NCBI GenBank assembly: GCA_014297435.1
Contig: JACOQA010000004.1
Span: 94,043 to 140,179, forward strand
DNA from: Candidatus Nanohaloarchaea archaeon
GTDB lineage: Archaea; Nanohalarchaeota; Nanosalinia; Nanosalinales; Nanosalinaceae
Reading direction: 5' to 3'
Length of the DNA stretch: 46,137 nucleotides
Position 1 is the stretch's first letter, and every line of letters begins with the position of its first letter. Shown in pieces: positions 1 through 7,858 of this stretch. A program made the position numbers and the translations under genes. The notes beneath the pieces are model-generated. The model did not search any database, was not told the DNA's origin, and worked only from the letters and a program-made list of their open reading frames with translations.

Positions 1-237
1 GCCAATGAACTTCTCAGAAAAGTTCATGGCGAAGCAGAAATACTTACACCGTTTTACGATCTACATAAACTGAGCTCAAGTCTAAGCATTCAGGTTCCCA
101 AAAGAGAGAAAGTTCTTGAATCACTAGAAGACAGGGGATACCCGGTTTCCAGAACCCATTTTTCGCCTACAGGTTTCAGGACTGACGCGCCTCTACAAGA
201 TATTCGAAGGGTTCTAAAAGAAGCTTCGGAAGAATAA
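1..237 (+). CDS. trm1: tRNA (guanine-26-N2)-dimethyltransferase Trm1, C-terminal fragment
   Basis: Only the last 78 residues are inside the window; the gene enters from the left edge in frame 1 and stops with TAA at 235-237. The tail contains SRTHFSPTGFRTDAP, the characteristic C-terminal signature of archaeal/eukaryal Trm1, which methylates G26 in the elbow of tRNAs using S-adenosylmethionine. The catalytic Rossmann domain lies outside the window, so integrity cannot be judged. It is followed by a 68-bp gap containing the promoter of the next gene on the same strand. The family call rests on this one conserved motif, which is quite specific. Confidence 0.85.
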   Translation, partial: ANELLRKVHGEAEILTPFYDLHKLSSSLSIQVPKREKVLESLEDRGYPVSRTHFSPTGFRTDAPLQDIRRVLKEASEE

Positions 238-305
238 AGCAATCTAAACCCTTTCCCTGCCCCCGCCAAAGATTTTTAAATCCATCGATTACAGCTTTCA
301 TTGTA

Positions 306-761
306 ATGGCTTGGAGAAGGGCGACCGCCGGAGGAGAATTCTCTAAAGAAGCAGAAATTAGTAATAGGGCTGATTTGAACCGTTTTCTTGAGGAATCAGA
401 AGCAGATATACCTTATGAGGTAGATTTGCTTGTTAAGGATGAGGAAAGGCTTGAAGAAGAACCTTACAAAGAAGATCTTCCTGAAGTTGAAAACTTAGAC
501 TATGTGTTTGAAGGAGAAGTATTCGTTCTAGACATGTCAGTTGAAGAGTTTACTTGCGCAGCAACAGCAGGGGACGAAGTAAGCGCATACGTCTATGGAA
601 CGCTTTCTATAGAAGGCGATGGATACGAAAGAGAAGTTACGGTAGATGAATTCTATGAGACTCCCGCCACCGATGTCTTCCACTGGGACTCTGCTGGAGA
701 GAATGAAAAGGGGGCAGAAATTAATGCTAACGTCGAAATGGCAGAAGCAGGCTCAGACTAA
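306..761 (+). CDS. Acidic hypothetical protein, 151 aa
   Basis: I do not recognise the family. The protein is very acidic, with no predicted membrane segment or signal peptide. The first 20 residues are basic/neutral (MAWRRATAGG) and the rest is rich in Glu/Asp, with beta-rich stretches such as YVFEGEVFVLDMSVEEF and VSAYVYGTLSIEG that suggest a compact beta fold. A TATA-like run (TTTTTAAA, about 273-280) lies roughly 28 bp before the ATG and no Shine-Dalgarno sequence is visible, so the mRNA is probably leaderless. It stands alone between Trm1 and the convergent TFB gene. Confidence 0.7.
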   Translation: MAWRRATAGGEFSKEAEISNRADLNRFLEESEADIPYEVDLLVKDEERLEEEPYKEDLPEVENLDYVFEGEVFVLDMSVEEFTCAATAGDEVSAYVYGTLSIEGDGYEREVTVDEFYETPATDVFHWDSAGENEKGAEINANVEMAEAGSD

Positions 762-816
762 TAATTAGGTAAAGATTAGAAAAATAGAATTGGGAGAGAA
801 TGCGGCTGCGTCTTCT

Positions 817-1932
817 CTAGTTGCTCTTTTCTTCGAGTTCTTCTTCGAGTCCGAGCTTCTCAGCTAGTTCTTTGTAGCGGTTTCTGATTGTTACTTCTGT
901 AACTCCGACTACGTCGGCAACTTCTCTCTGTGTTCTTTTCTCGCCTTCTAGGACTGCGGCGATGTAGAGTGATGCTGCTGCAAGACCTGTAGGTCCTTTG
1001 CCGGAGAGTAGGTCTCTTTCTCTTGCTTCTTTGAGGATGTTTCTTGCTCTTGCCTGCACTTCTCCTGAGAGCTGTAGCTTTCCTGCAAATCTTGGGACGT
1101 AGTCCTGTGGTTTTGCTGGAAGGATTCTTAGTCCGAGTTCTCTTGCGACGTAACGGTAAGCTCTTCCGATCTCTCGTTTTTCGATTCCTGATGCTTCGGA
1201 GATTTCGTCCAGGGTTCTTGGCGTTCCCTGTTTTCTTGCGACGATGTAGAGCAGTGCTGAGATGATGGATTCCATCGATCTTCCTCTTACTAGTCCTTGG
1301 TCTACAGCTTTTTCGTATAGGCGTGCGACTTCTTCATGGACTGATTCAGGAAGGTTTAGGTTGGACACCATCGAGTTGAGTTCAGAGAGTGCGAATCCAA
1401 GGTTGCGATCCTTGGACTTTGTGAGTCTCTTGTGCCATTTTCTGAGTCTGTAGTACTGGGCACGTTTGTTTCCTGAGACCTTGTAGAGTTCCCCTGAGCC
1501 TTTTCCGATCTCGGTGGATACTCCCATGTCGTGTTTTGTGTAGGTCAGAGGCTGTCCGGCTCTTGCCTTCTTTTCTCTTTCCTGTTCGTTGAATGCTCTC
1601 CATTCTGCGGATTCGTCGATTCTGTCTTCGTCAATGATTAGCCCACAGTCGACACAGGCGAGTTCTCCCTGTGCAGAGTCTTCTTTGAAGCGCTGGCTTC
1701 CACATTCAGGACATGTTAGAACTGTGTCGCCTTCTTCGGCTTCTTCACGTTTGATCTCGTAGCCTTCTCCCTGACCGACTTTTTCTTCCTCTTGTTCTGG
1801 TTCTTGGTCTGGTGTTTCAGCTTCTTCCTGTTCTGCTTCTTCTGCTTTTCCATCCTCGTCTTCTTCCCATTCCTCGGGGATCTGGTAGTCGTCGAACTGT
1901 CTCCTTGGTACGTTGTGCGAGTGTTCTGTCAT
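817..1932 (-). CDS. tfb: Transcription initiation factor B (TFB)
   Basis: Archaeal TFIIB homologue that binds the TBP-TATA complex and recruits RNA polymerase. From the ATG at 1932 it is 371 aa: an acidic Glu/Gln/Pro-rich N-terminal extension (about residues 10-70), a zinc ribbon (CPECGSQRF ... ACVDCGLII), the B-reader region (EWRAFNEQERE) and two cyclin-fold repeats ending in a helix-turn-helix (REVADVVGVTEVTIRNRY). Upstream in-frame codons allow a longer reading frame, but a strong Shine-Dalgarno (AGGAGGT on the minus strand, about 1941-1947) is 8-9 nt before the ATG at 1930-1932 and fixes this start. The extension is longer than in most archaeal TFBs and fits a halophile. TBP is encoded about 16 kb away. 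Confidence 0.97.
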   Translation of the reverse strand: MTEHSHNVPRRQFDDYQIPEEWEEDEDGKAEEAEQEEAETPDQEPEQEEEKVGQGEGYEIKREEAEEGDTVLTCPECGSQRFKEDSAQGELACVDCGLIIDEDRIDESAEWRAFNEQEREKKARAGQPLTYTKHDMGVSTEIGKGSGELYKVSGNKRAQYYRLRKWHKRLTKSKDRNLGFALSELNSMVSNLNLPESVHEEVARLYEKAVDQGLVRGRSMESIISALLYIVARKQGTPRTLDEISEASGIEKREIGRAYRYVARELGLRILPAKPQDYVPRFAGKLQLSGEVQARARNILKEARERDLLSGKGPTGLAAASLYIAAVLEGEKRTQREVADVVGVTEVTIRNRYKELAEKLGLEEELEEKSN

Positions 1933-2036
1933 AATATTGTTACCTCCTGGACGCGATGGAGCTTGTTCAGATACATTTCGAATTATATGTTCAGCTTGAA
2001 CGAACTCCGATACTTTTAACCAATACATCCCTTAAC

Positions 2037-2046
2037 TTTATATACC
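2037..2046 (-). promoter_or_regulatory. TATA box of the TFB gene
   Basis: The minus strand reads GGTATATAAA here, a near-consensus archaeal TATA box. With transcription starting about 25 bp downstream, the mRNA would carry a leader of roughly 80 nt before the ATG at 1932. This is long compared with the mostly leaderless genes around it and fits the strong Shine-Dalgarno in front of TFB. No reporter or transcript data are available. Confidence 0.6.
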
Positions 2047-2125
2047 TTTCCACCGGTTTGTTCATTCCCTACTCACAACACCTCTTAGCATGAATAATAA
2101 ATGATTGTTTCCCACAATCGAAAAT

Positions 2126-3196
2126 ATGCTGGAAGAGGAGATGCGATTCAAGCGAGAAATAATAGGAGTATCCGCGCTCCTCATCCTAGGCAGCCTATTT
2201 ATACTCTATCCTTTTCTCGACGCCATAATATTCGCAATCGCAACCTCATATCTTTTGAGATCAATGCACAGGAGGCTGAACTCGAAACTTCACAACAACT
2301 TCCTGTCTTCGTTAATTGTGGTCAGTACCATAGTCGGCGTAATATTCCTGGGAACATTTCTGTTCATCAATAACTTCACAGAGGTCTCAAACGCCACCAC
2401 AGGCGTGGCAGAAAACATGCAGAACAAAACCCAAGAGGTCATACAGAACCTAGAGACCTCAGAAGACGTAAAAATGCAGCTCCAAAACCAGCTGGACAAA
2501 CTTCTCGAGCCTGAGAATGTCAGAAGCCAGCTTGAAGGTATAATAGCGTCTCTACCCGGTTTATTCATAGACCTCGGCATATTCCTCGTGACCGCTATCT
2601 ATCTATTCCGAGACGGAACAGACCTGAAACGAAAATTCTTCTCACTGGTAGAGGATCTACCTGACAACGAGGAGAAAATTGTCCGAACACTGACAACATC
2701 AATAGACTCCATATTCAGAGGTGTATTCCTTACCCAGTTTACAGTAGCCGCGATACTTGGTCTAATAACAGGAATAGGATTCTACCTCATAGGCTCAATA
2801 ACAACACCAATACCATTCACAATTCTATGGGCGATACTAATTGGAATAGCAGCCCTAATGCCTCTATTTGCGGCATTCATGATCTACGGACCAATAGGAT
2901 TCTACTACCTGTTTGTCGGCATGCCAGTTAAGGGAACACTGATCCTGGCATTCGGAACAATCGTGCTTAACGTCCTGCCAGAAGTATTCCTAAGACCTTA
3001 TGTCGGTTCAAAACAAATGAATGAGCATCCGCTGATCATCTTTATAGGGTTTATAGCCGGTCCACTTACTCTTGGTCTGAAAGGTCTAGTACTCGGACCC
3101 GTACTACTGATACTTGCAAAGGACTTCATCATGAATTACAGCGAACTCGTCTCCGATCAGGATTCGACCCGCAACGAGAACAGCGAGAACCAGTAA
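2126..3196 (+). CDS. AI-2E family (UPF0118/PerM-like) membrane protein
   Basis: Integral membrane protein of about 350 residues with the AI-2E layout: two N-terminal membrane helices (VSALLILGSLFILYPFLDAI and the following stretch), a long soluble helical loop (about residues 85-155, NNFTEVSNATTGVAENM onward), then five or six C-terminal helices including GFIAGPLTLGLKGLVLGP, the usual GPL...G...GP signature. Members export small molecules or act as Na+/H+ exchangers in some halophiles; the substrate here is unknown. Start is uncertain: TTG 2105, ATG 2126 and ATG 2141 are in frame, and the last has GGAAGAGGAG directly in front. The 3' end overlaps the convergent nob1 gene by 68 bp. Confidence 0.85.
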   Translation: MLEEEMRFKREIIGVSALLILGSLFILYPFLDAIIFAIATSYLLRSMHRRLNSKLHNNFLSSLIVVSTIVGVIFLGTFLFINNFTEVSNATTGVAENMQNKTQEVIQNLETSEDVKMQLQNQLDKLLEPENVRSQLEGIIASLPGLFIDLGIFLVTAIYLFRDGTDLKRKFFSLVEDLPDNEEKIVRTLTTSIDSIFRGVFLTQFTVAAILGLITGIGFYLIGSITTPIPFTILWAILIGIAALMPLFAAFMIYGPIGFYYLFVGMPVKGTLILAFGTIVLNVLPEVFLRPYVGSKQMNEHPLIIFIGFIAGPLTLGLKGLVLGPVLLILAKDFIMNYSELVSDQDSTRNENSENQ

Positions 3197-3587
3197 CTTT
3201 TCTACCGCAGTTAGAACAGTTTAACTCCCACCTATACTTCTCATCAGTTCCGAGATCCAAAAATCCTTCAAAATCTGCTTCAAGGTGGAGCGCAAGATTC
3301 TGAAGCGGTTTATCATCCGTAACCAGTGTATGCCCTGTTTGAACTGCAAGTGCAAGAAGTTTCTCATCTTCGTCCGAGGTAGGTGAATTAATCTCATCTG
3401 ACTTCGATCTTACTTTTCCCAGAATCTTTTCAGAAGGCGTTCTTACTTCATATTTGAGGTTACGAAGGTTGTTACGACCTTTAGAGCTCTTAATCTCTTC
3501 AAGAACTTCAGGAACCATCAAAGCAGTGTCAAAAGCATAACTACCTCTCCCATGCACGATTACGTTAGTGTCGACAACGGCTTTCAT
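3129..3587 (-). CDS. nob1: rRNA maturation endonuclease Nob1 (PIN domain plus zinc ribbon)
   Basis: 152-aa protein with an N-terminal PIN nuclease domain (VVDTNVIV at residues 4-11; acidic residues around EVLEEI and VTDDKPL complete the metal site) and a C-terminal zinc ribbon (CSNCGRKV ... CSRCGSN). This is the archaeal Nob1 layout; Nob1 cleaves the 3' end of pre-16S rRNA late in small-subunit assembly. A TTTTAAG box at 3611-3617 on the minus strand is about 25 bp before the ATG, so the transcript is probably leaderless. The last 68 bp, which encode the end of the zinc ribbon, overlap antiparallel with the tail of the AI-2E gene. Confidence 0.9.
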   Translation of the reverse strand: MKAVVDTNVIVHGRGSYAFDTALMVPEVLEEIKSSKGRNNLRNLKYEVRTPSEKILGKVRSKSDEINSPTSDEDEKLLALAVQTGHTLVTDDKPLQNLALHLEADFEGFLDLGTDEKYRWELNCSNCGRKVTGSRCSRCGSNPDRRRVRCNS

Positions 3588-3613
3588 ACACCCTTAGTTT
3601 AAGACCTATGCTT

Positions 3614-3649
3614 AAAACCGGTTGGATTCGGTTCGAGAACCGGTTTTTT
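3614..3649. repeat. Nested AACCGGTT inverted repeat in the nob1/histone intergenic region
   Basis: The stretch contains AAAACCGGTT (3614-3623) and its mirror AACCGGTTTT (3638-3647), 14 bp apart, with an internal perfect hairpin CGGTTC-GA-GAACCG (3629-3642) and a T-run to 3649. It lies between the divergent nob1 and histone genes; its left half overlaps the nob1 TATA box. It could be an operator, or the hairpin plus T-run could stop transcription entering from the left. Nothing here decides between the two. Confidence 0.5.
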
Positions 3650-3710
3650 CGGGGGATCGGAACCGTTTCATATTAAAAGCTGTTTCGTGAATTCTTCGAC
3701 GTGATCTATA

Positions 3711-3911
3711 ATGAGTCTACCTAACGCACCTATCGAAAGAATTATCAGGAAGGCAGGAGCAGAAAGAGTTTCAGAAGGAGCTGTAGAAGAGCTTAAAGAT
3801 GCTGTCGAAGAAGTTGGCGAAGAAATTGCACGTGACGCAATCGAAATGGCTGACCACGCAGGAAGAAAAACAGTCAAAGCGTCTGACGTGGAAATGTCGG
3901 CAGAGCGATAG
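3711..3911 (+). CDS. Archaeal histone
   Basis: 66-aa single histone-fold protein of the HMf type. The N-terminus LPNAPIERIIRKAGAERVS and the ending GRKTVKASDVEMS are classic archaeal histone motifs. It forms dimers that wrap DNA and polymerise into hypernucleosome-like rods. The protein is more acidic than thermophile histones, in keeping with a high-salt cytoplasm. A TATA-like TATTAAAA is at about 3670-3677, leaving a short leader. The gene stops 9 bp before aIF5A on the same strand, so the two probably form an operon. Confidence 0.95.
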   Translation: MSLPNAPIERIIRKAGAERVSEGAVEELKDAVEEVGEEIARDAIEMADHAGRKTVKASDVEMSAER

Positions 3912-3920
3912 TGATAGAGA

Positions 3921-4304
3921 ATGCCGACACAGATTGAAGCAGGAAAAGTCAGAAACGGCACCTACGTCATGATTGACGAGGAGCCATGCGAAGTAAGAAG
4001 CGTTTCGAAGTCAAGCCCAGGAAAGCACGGAAGTGCGAAGGCGAAGATCAAGGCCAAAGAGATCTTCGGCGGCAAGAACAAGCACATCACCAAGCCTGTC
4101 GATTCGATGATGATGTCCCCGGACGTAGAGAACAAAGTGGGACAGGTTGTTTCGAAGGAAGGAACAATCGCTCAAGTAATGGACATGGACACGTACGAGA
4201 CAGAGGAAATGGAACTTCCAGAAGACCTCACGATCTCAGAAGGAGAAGAGATCGAGTACAAGCAGATTGAAGACAGGAAGCTTTTCGAAGGCAAGAGGGA
4301 ATAA
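3921..4304 (+). CDS. eif5A: Translation initiation factor aIF5A
   Basis: 127-aa factor that relieves ribosome stalling and stimulates peptide-bond formation. It has the N-terminal SH3-like domain with the modification loop SSPGKHGSAKAK and a C-terminal OB-fold. Lys35 (PGKHG) is the residue expected to become deoxyhypusine or hypusine. It starts 9 bp after the histone stop codon, and a T-rich tract (about 4310-4340) follows its stop, consistent with transcript termination before the next gene. Confidence 0.96.
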   Translation: MPTQIEAGKVRNGTYVMIDEEPCEVRSVSKSSPGKHGSAKAKIKAKEIFGGKNKHITKPVDSMMMSPDVENKVGQVVSKEGTIAQVMDMDTYETEEMELPEDLTISEGEEIEYKQIEDRKLFEGKRE

Positions 4305-4376
4305 AACCCCCTCATTTATTTCTACACATCTTTTCTTTTTCGAAGGATTAAAGTGGTTCTCCTCAAATTTTAGTAC

Positions 4377-5723
4377 ATGAACTATCAACGCCTAAGAGAA
4401 AAAGTTCTCGAAAAACACTATCCCTCAGACGAAGAGATTCAGGAACTAGAAAAACAGTATCAGGAGATATCGGAACTGATCGAGTCAGAGTTCGGTCTTG
4501 AAACCCACTTTGCAGGATCAGCATCCAGAGGAACCTGCATGAAGGGCGACCGAGATATCGATGTCTTCGTTCTATTCCCTGAAGGCACTGACACAAACAC
4601 GTTAGAGGAGAAAGGACTAGAAATTGGAAGAAAGGTTTTCGAGGAAATCGGAAGAGATTATGAAGTGGACTACGCAGAACATCCCTACACGAAGGGAGAG
4701 ATAAAAGAACATGAAGTCGAGATAGTGCCCTGTATCGATACAGAAGCCGAGAATATTACTTCTAGTGTTGATAGAACCCCTCACCACTCTCGCTGGGTGA
4801 AGAATAACCTGGATTCAAAGCAGAGAGAAGATGTTGTAATGTTGAAAAGGTTCCTGAGATCTGAAGGCATCTACGGATCCTCTTTGAAGACCGAGGGTTT
4901 TTCCGGCTATCTCTGTGAAGTTTTGATAAACAAGTACGGCAGCTTCCAAAATTTGACCGAAGAAGCGGTGAATTGGCGCGAGAAACCTGTTTTAGATCCT
5001 GAAGAACATCACGAAGAGCTTCCTGAAAAGTTGGAGAAAAAGTTCAGCGATGAAGCACTGATAGTGATCGATCCTGTGGACCCGGAGAGGAATGTTGCCT
5101 CAGTCTTAAGCAAGGAGAATCTTTCACGTTTCGTATTCGCTTGCTGGAAGTTCAAACAGAGTCCTGGAATAGATTTCTTCGAAATAGAAGAGAAAACTTA
5201 CACCGAGTTTGAGGTAAAGCAGGAGGTGCAGGGTAGAGGAGACTTCCTTGTTCTCGAGTTCGAAAATGTCGATGAGGTAGAAGATATTGTCTATCCTCAG
5301 TTGAGGAAGACTCTTGGTCGGATCGAAGACGAACTAAAGAATAGAGATTTCCGTATATTCGATTCAGGTTTCCATGTAGGCGACAAAACCAGAATTTTCC
5401 TGGAATTAGAGAGAGAACTGCCTGAGATAGAGGAGATGAAAGGTCCAAAGCTTTTCCATGGAGAGAAACACGTGGAAGAGTTCTGCTCCAAGTACGATAA
5501 TGTCTTTGTCCAGGACGATAGGCTGGTCGCCAAAGTCGACCGTGAGTACGTGGATGGGAAACAGTTCCTACAGGAATTCCTAAGTTCTAATCTGGAAGAG
5601 AAAGGAATACCAGAAAATATTGAGGAGGAGCTAAGCGATTATGGATTTGTTGATCCGCTGGATGGCGGGGAAAAATGGTTAAATTACTTGGGCGAGAAGC
5701 TGAGAGTAGAGGCTAAACAATAA
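4377..5723 (+). CDS. cca: CCA-adding enzyme (class I tRNA nucleotidyltransferase)
   Basis: 448-aa archaeal class I enzyme that adds or repairs the 3' CCA of tRNAs without a nucleic acid template. The nucleotidyltransferase motif GSASRGT (about residues 47-53) is followed by the metal-binding GDRDIDVFVLF, and the tRNA-binding RTPHHSRWV and the PAP/25A-associated fold follow. Length fits the family. Neither tRNA gene in the window encodes CCA, so this enzyme is needed for their maturation. Its TAA stop overlaps the ATG of adkA (TAATG), indicating translational coupling. Confidence 0.96.
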   Translation: MNYQRLREKVLEKHYPSDEEIQELEKQYQEISELIESEFGLETHFAGSASRGTCMKGDRDIDVFVLFPEGTDTNTLEEKGLEIGRKVFEEIGRDYEVDYAEHPYTKGEIKEHEVEIVPCIDTEAENITSSVDRTPHHSRWVKNNLDSKQREDVVMLKRFLRSEGIYGSSLKTEGFSGYLCEVLINKYGSFQNLTEEAVNWREKPVLDPEEHHEELPEKLEKKFSDEALIVIDPVDPERNVASVLSKENLSRFVFACWKFKQSPGIDFFEIEEKTYTEFEVKQEVQGRGDFLVLEFENVDEVEDIVYPQLRKTLGRIEDELKNRDFRIFDSGFHVGDKTRIFLELERELPEIEEMKGPKLFHGEKHVEEFCSKYDNVFVQDDRLVAKVDREYVDGKQFLQEFLSSNLEEKGIPENIEEELSDYGFVDPLDGGEKWLNYLGEKLRVEAKQ

Positions 5724-6292
5724 TGGGAGAAGTCAACATAATCATAGGTCTTTCAGGAGTTGGAAAAGGAACAGTTCTAGAACAGGCGATGCTAATCACT
5801 GACGAGGACTACAAGGTCATTAACTACGGCGACAGGATGGTTGAAATCGCCAAGGACCAGAGACTCGTCGATTCAAGAGACGATCTGAAGAAATTGGATA
5901 CTGAAACCAACAAACAGCTGCAGAAGGATGCTGCAGAGTCAATTTTCGACGATGCTGAGGATAACGATGTTATTGTCGAGACTCATGCCGCAATCCAGAC
6001 ACCTTTTGGCTATCTTCCCGGTCTTCCGAAATGGACGCTTGAAAATCTCGAGCCTTCTAAGATTATAATGCTTAGAGCTGAGCCCAAGGCGATTTATGAG
6101 AGAACCTTGGAGGACGATTCACGGGATCGCGAACATGAAGAGGTAGAACAGATCGAGGAGTACCAGGAAGTTGCGCGTGAAATGGCTTCGACAGGCGCAG
6201 TATTGACAGGAGCATATCTTTCTGTCATCGAGAACCCTGATGGTCATGCAGAGCAGGCTGCTGAAGATCTAATTGAGGTTCTTAGAGGTTAA
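5723..6292 (+). CDS. adkA: Adenylate kinase, archaeal type
   Basis: 189-aa archaeal-type adenylate kinase (AMP + ATP <-> 2 ADP). Walker A is GLSGVGKGT (residues 9-17). Conserved family segments follow: INYGDRMVEIAK, VETHAAIQTPFGYLPGLPKW and the C-terminal TGAVLTGAYLSVIENPDG. The P-loop has Lys in the canonical position, unlike the methanogen enzymes I recall, which read GVGGTT. The gene shares TAATG with cca and its end overlaps the convergent membrane-protein gene by 4 bp. Confidence 0.93.
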   Translation: MGEVNIIIGLSGVGKGTVLEQAMLITDEDYKVINYGDRMVEIAKDQRLVDSRDDLKKLDTETNKQLQKDAAESIFDDAEDNDVIVETHAAIQTPFGYLPGLPKWTLENLEPSKIIMLRAEPKAIYERTLEDDSRDREHEEVEQIEEYQEVAREMASTGAVLTGAYLSVIENPDGHAEQAAEDLIEVLRG

Positions 6293-6996
6293 TCAAGGTA
6301 GAGTTCTGGTGAGAGCACCATCAAGTAAGTGGTGACCACCGAACTCAATATTCTTCCTATAATGAAGCCTGCCTGACCGAACGATTTTACTACAGTCGAT
6401 GAGCTGAACCAGAGACTTACTCCAAGCAGGATGAATGAGAGTACTGTCAACGATATCACAGCTGTTCTCTTTTCTTTGCTTCCCGCATATGATTTTTTCC
6501 AGCTTTTCAGCACGCCTTCCGTATCAAGAAGGGTGACCGGCACGAAGTAAGAAGTATATGAGAGGAAGAACATCAGTACTAGAGTTATTGCTGGACCTAC
6601 TATTCCAGCCCAAATTATTCCCTGTGAGTAGAAAACTATTCCTATGGATGAGGGAAGTGCGATAAGGACCCCTATTAAGAGTAATGCTGTAGCAGCCTTC
6701 AGTAATTTGCCAATGTTGTGTGCTGCTTCGGAGAATCCTTTTTTCAGTCCCGAATTGTTTTTCACCATCGAGACCAGCATCAGCCATACGAAGAGACTTA
6801 TTATGGATAGCAGGTACATACCTCCAAAACTTGCTGTTACCGCTGATGTAGAGAGTTGGTTCCCCGATGTGTAGTCGTTGAGAACTAGAATTAGGAAGGC
6901 TGAGCTGATCAGGCTTGAGACTATTCTTGGAAGGAATAGTTTTGGTTGACCTGCCAGATTTTTGAGGCTTTTCTTCAGCACCTCGAGATTGTTCAT
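6289..6996 (-). CDS. Multi-pass membrane protein, 235 aa, unknown function
   Basis: About six hydrophobic segments: IVSSLISSAFLILVLNDY, a pair around residues 55-75, TALLLIGVLIALPSSIGIVF, GIVGPAITLVLMFFLSYTSY, TAVISLTVLSFILLGVSLWF and the C-terminal stretch. The pattern resembles DUF-type proteins with alternating helices seen beside transporters in halophilic archaea, but I cannot name a family. A TATA-like ATTTAAT (about 7019-7026, minus strand) lies about 26 bp before the ATG, so the transcript is probably leaderless. It overlaps adkA by 4 bp at its 3' end. Confidence 0.8.
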   Translation of the reverse strand: MNNLEVLKKSLKNLAGQPKLFLPRIVSSLISSAFLILVLNDYTSGNQLSTSAVTASFGGMYLLSIISLFVWLMLVSMVKNNSGLKKGFSEAAHNIGKLLKAATALLLIGVLIALPSSIGIVFYSQGIIWAGIVGPAITLVLMFFLSYTSYFVPVTLLDTEGVLKSWKKSYAGSKEKRTAVISLTVLSFILLGVSLWFSSSTVVKSFGQAGFIIGRILSSVVTTYLMVLSPELYLD

Positions 6997-7191
6997 GTTC
7001 GTTTCTTGGGGAAGTGAAGATTAAATATTCAGGTCTGAGTTCGCAGGTTTTTGTTTCGAGTCCATGTAGATCGGTCGAAACCTTGAGAGGTTGTCACTAA
7101 GAATGGAACACAGTTTAACGCATCTTAAATCGTTTTCTTAGTTGTTATCAATCAAAATGATTAAAAGAGTTGTATTAAATCGTTTAGATAT

Positions 7192-7473
7192 ATGGCGAGC
7201 CTTTGGGACATCGGTAAAAGTACTGAGGAAAAGCTCGCCGATGACTTGAAGAGTAACGGCGAATTTCAAGAAATGGTCGAGCAGCATCGGCACAAGTTCG
7301 AAGACAGGTTCGAGCAAAATATGGAGGATGACGTTCCAACGCATCCATACAAGATCTACAGGAACATCGTTGAATCAAACGAACTCAGCGATGAAGAAAA
7401 GGTAGCACTTGAACAGATGAAAGACGAATTTTCTGAAAGATGGCAGAACCTGAAGAATCAACGAACTAACTAA
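7192..7473 (+). CDS. Small acidic helical hypothetical protein, 93 aa
   Basis: Unrecognised. Predicted all-helical and charged (LWDIGKSTEEKLADDLKSNG ... EKVALEQMKDEFSERW), soluble, with no cysteines. An ATTAAAAG box at about 7159-7166 lies about 30 bp before the ATG, consistent with a very short or absent leader. A clear hairpin-plus-T-tract terminator follows the stop (7490-7525), so this is probably a single-gene transcript, which supports it being real. Confidence 0.65.
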   Translation: MASLWDIGKSTEEKLADDLKSNGEFQEMVEQHRHKFEDRFEQNMEDDVPTHPYKIYRNIVESNELSDEEKVALEQMKDEFSERWQNLKNQRTN

Positions 7474-7489
7474 AGATTCATCGGCGAGC

Positions 7490-7525
7490 AAAGGTCGGGG
7501 AGGGGAAATCCGACCTTTTTATTTT
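7490..7525 (+). terminator. Hairpin with T-tract after the 93-aa gene
   Basis: AAAGGTCGG (7490-7498) pairs perfectly with CCGACCTTT (7510-7518) around an 11-nt loop, followed by TTATTTT. This has the form of an intrinsic terminator and separates the plus-strand gene from the convergent gene ending at 7537. Confidence 0.7.
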
Positions 7526-7536
7526 GTCCCGATTGA

Positions 7537-7827
7537 TTAGACTATCTCAACATAATTTCCATCAGATTCTTTCCTACCATCTTCAAGGATAAATTTGAGA
7601 TCTGTCGTTAGGTCATCATCATGAACACTGAGCTTGTATTCCTCGTGTTCAGATTCCAGGTTTTCTCTTAGTCTGGGGCTTTTTTCCATGTGCATTTCAG
7701 GTCCATAGGCGAAACCTTTCTTGTGTAGAACCTCTTTAGACTTGGAGTAGGCCTCCTCTGGCTCGTATGAATCAAATAAGTCCTCGAAACTTATCACCAA
7801 GTCATAGATGTCCGGATCCGACGACAT
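7537..7827 (-). CDS. Acidic hypothetical protein, 96 aa
   Basis: Unrecognised soluble protein, no motifs. The N-terminus MSSDPDIYDLVISFEDLFDS is acidic and probably helical; the C-terminal half (LKFILEDGRKESDGNYVEIV) looks like a beta hairpin. A TTATTTAA box (7851-7858, minus strand) is 25-28 bp before the ATG and overlaps the first few codon positions after the elp3 stop, so it probably has its own leaderless transcript starting at the very end of elp3. Confidence 0.65.
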   Translation of the reverse strand: MSSDPDIYDLVISFEDLFDSYEPEEAYSKSKEVLHKKGFAYGPEMHMEKSPRLRENLESEHEEYKLSVHDDDLTTDLKFILEDGRKESDGNYVEIV

Positions 7828-7858
7828 GTATTGTTATTTAGAAGTAACAATTAAATAA

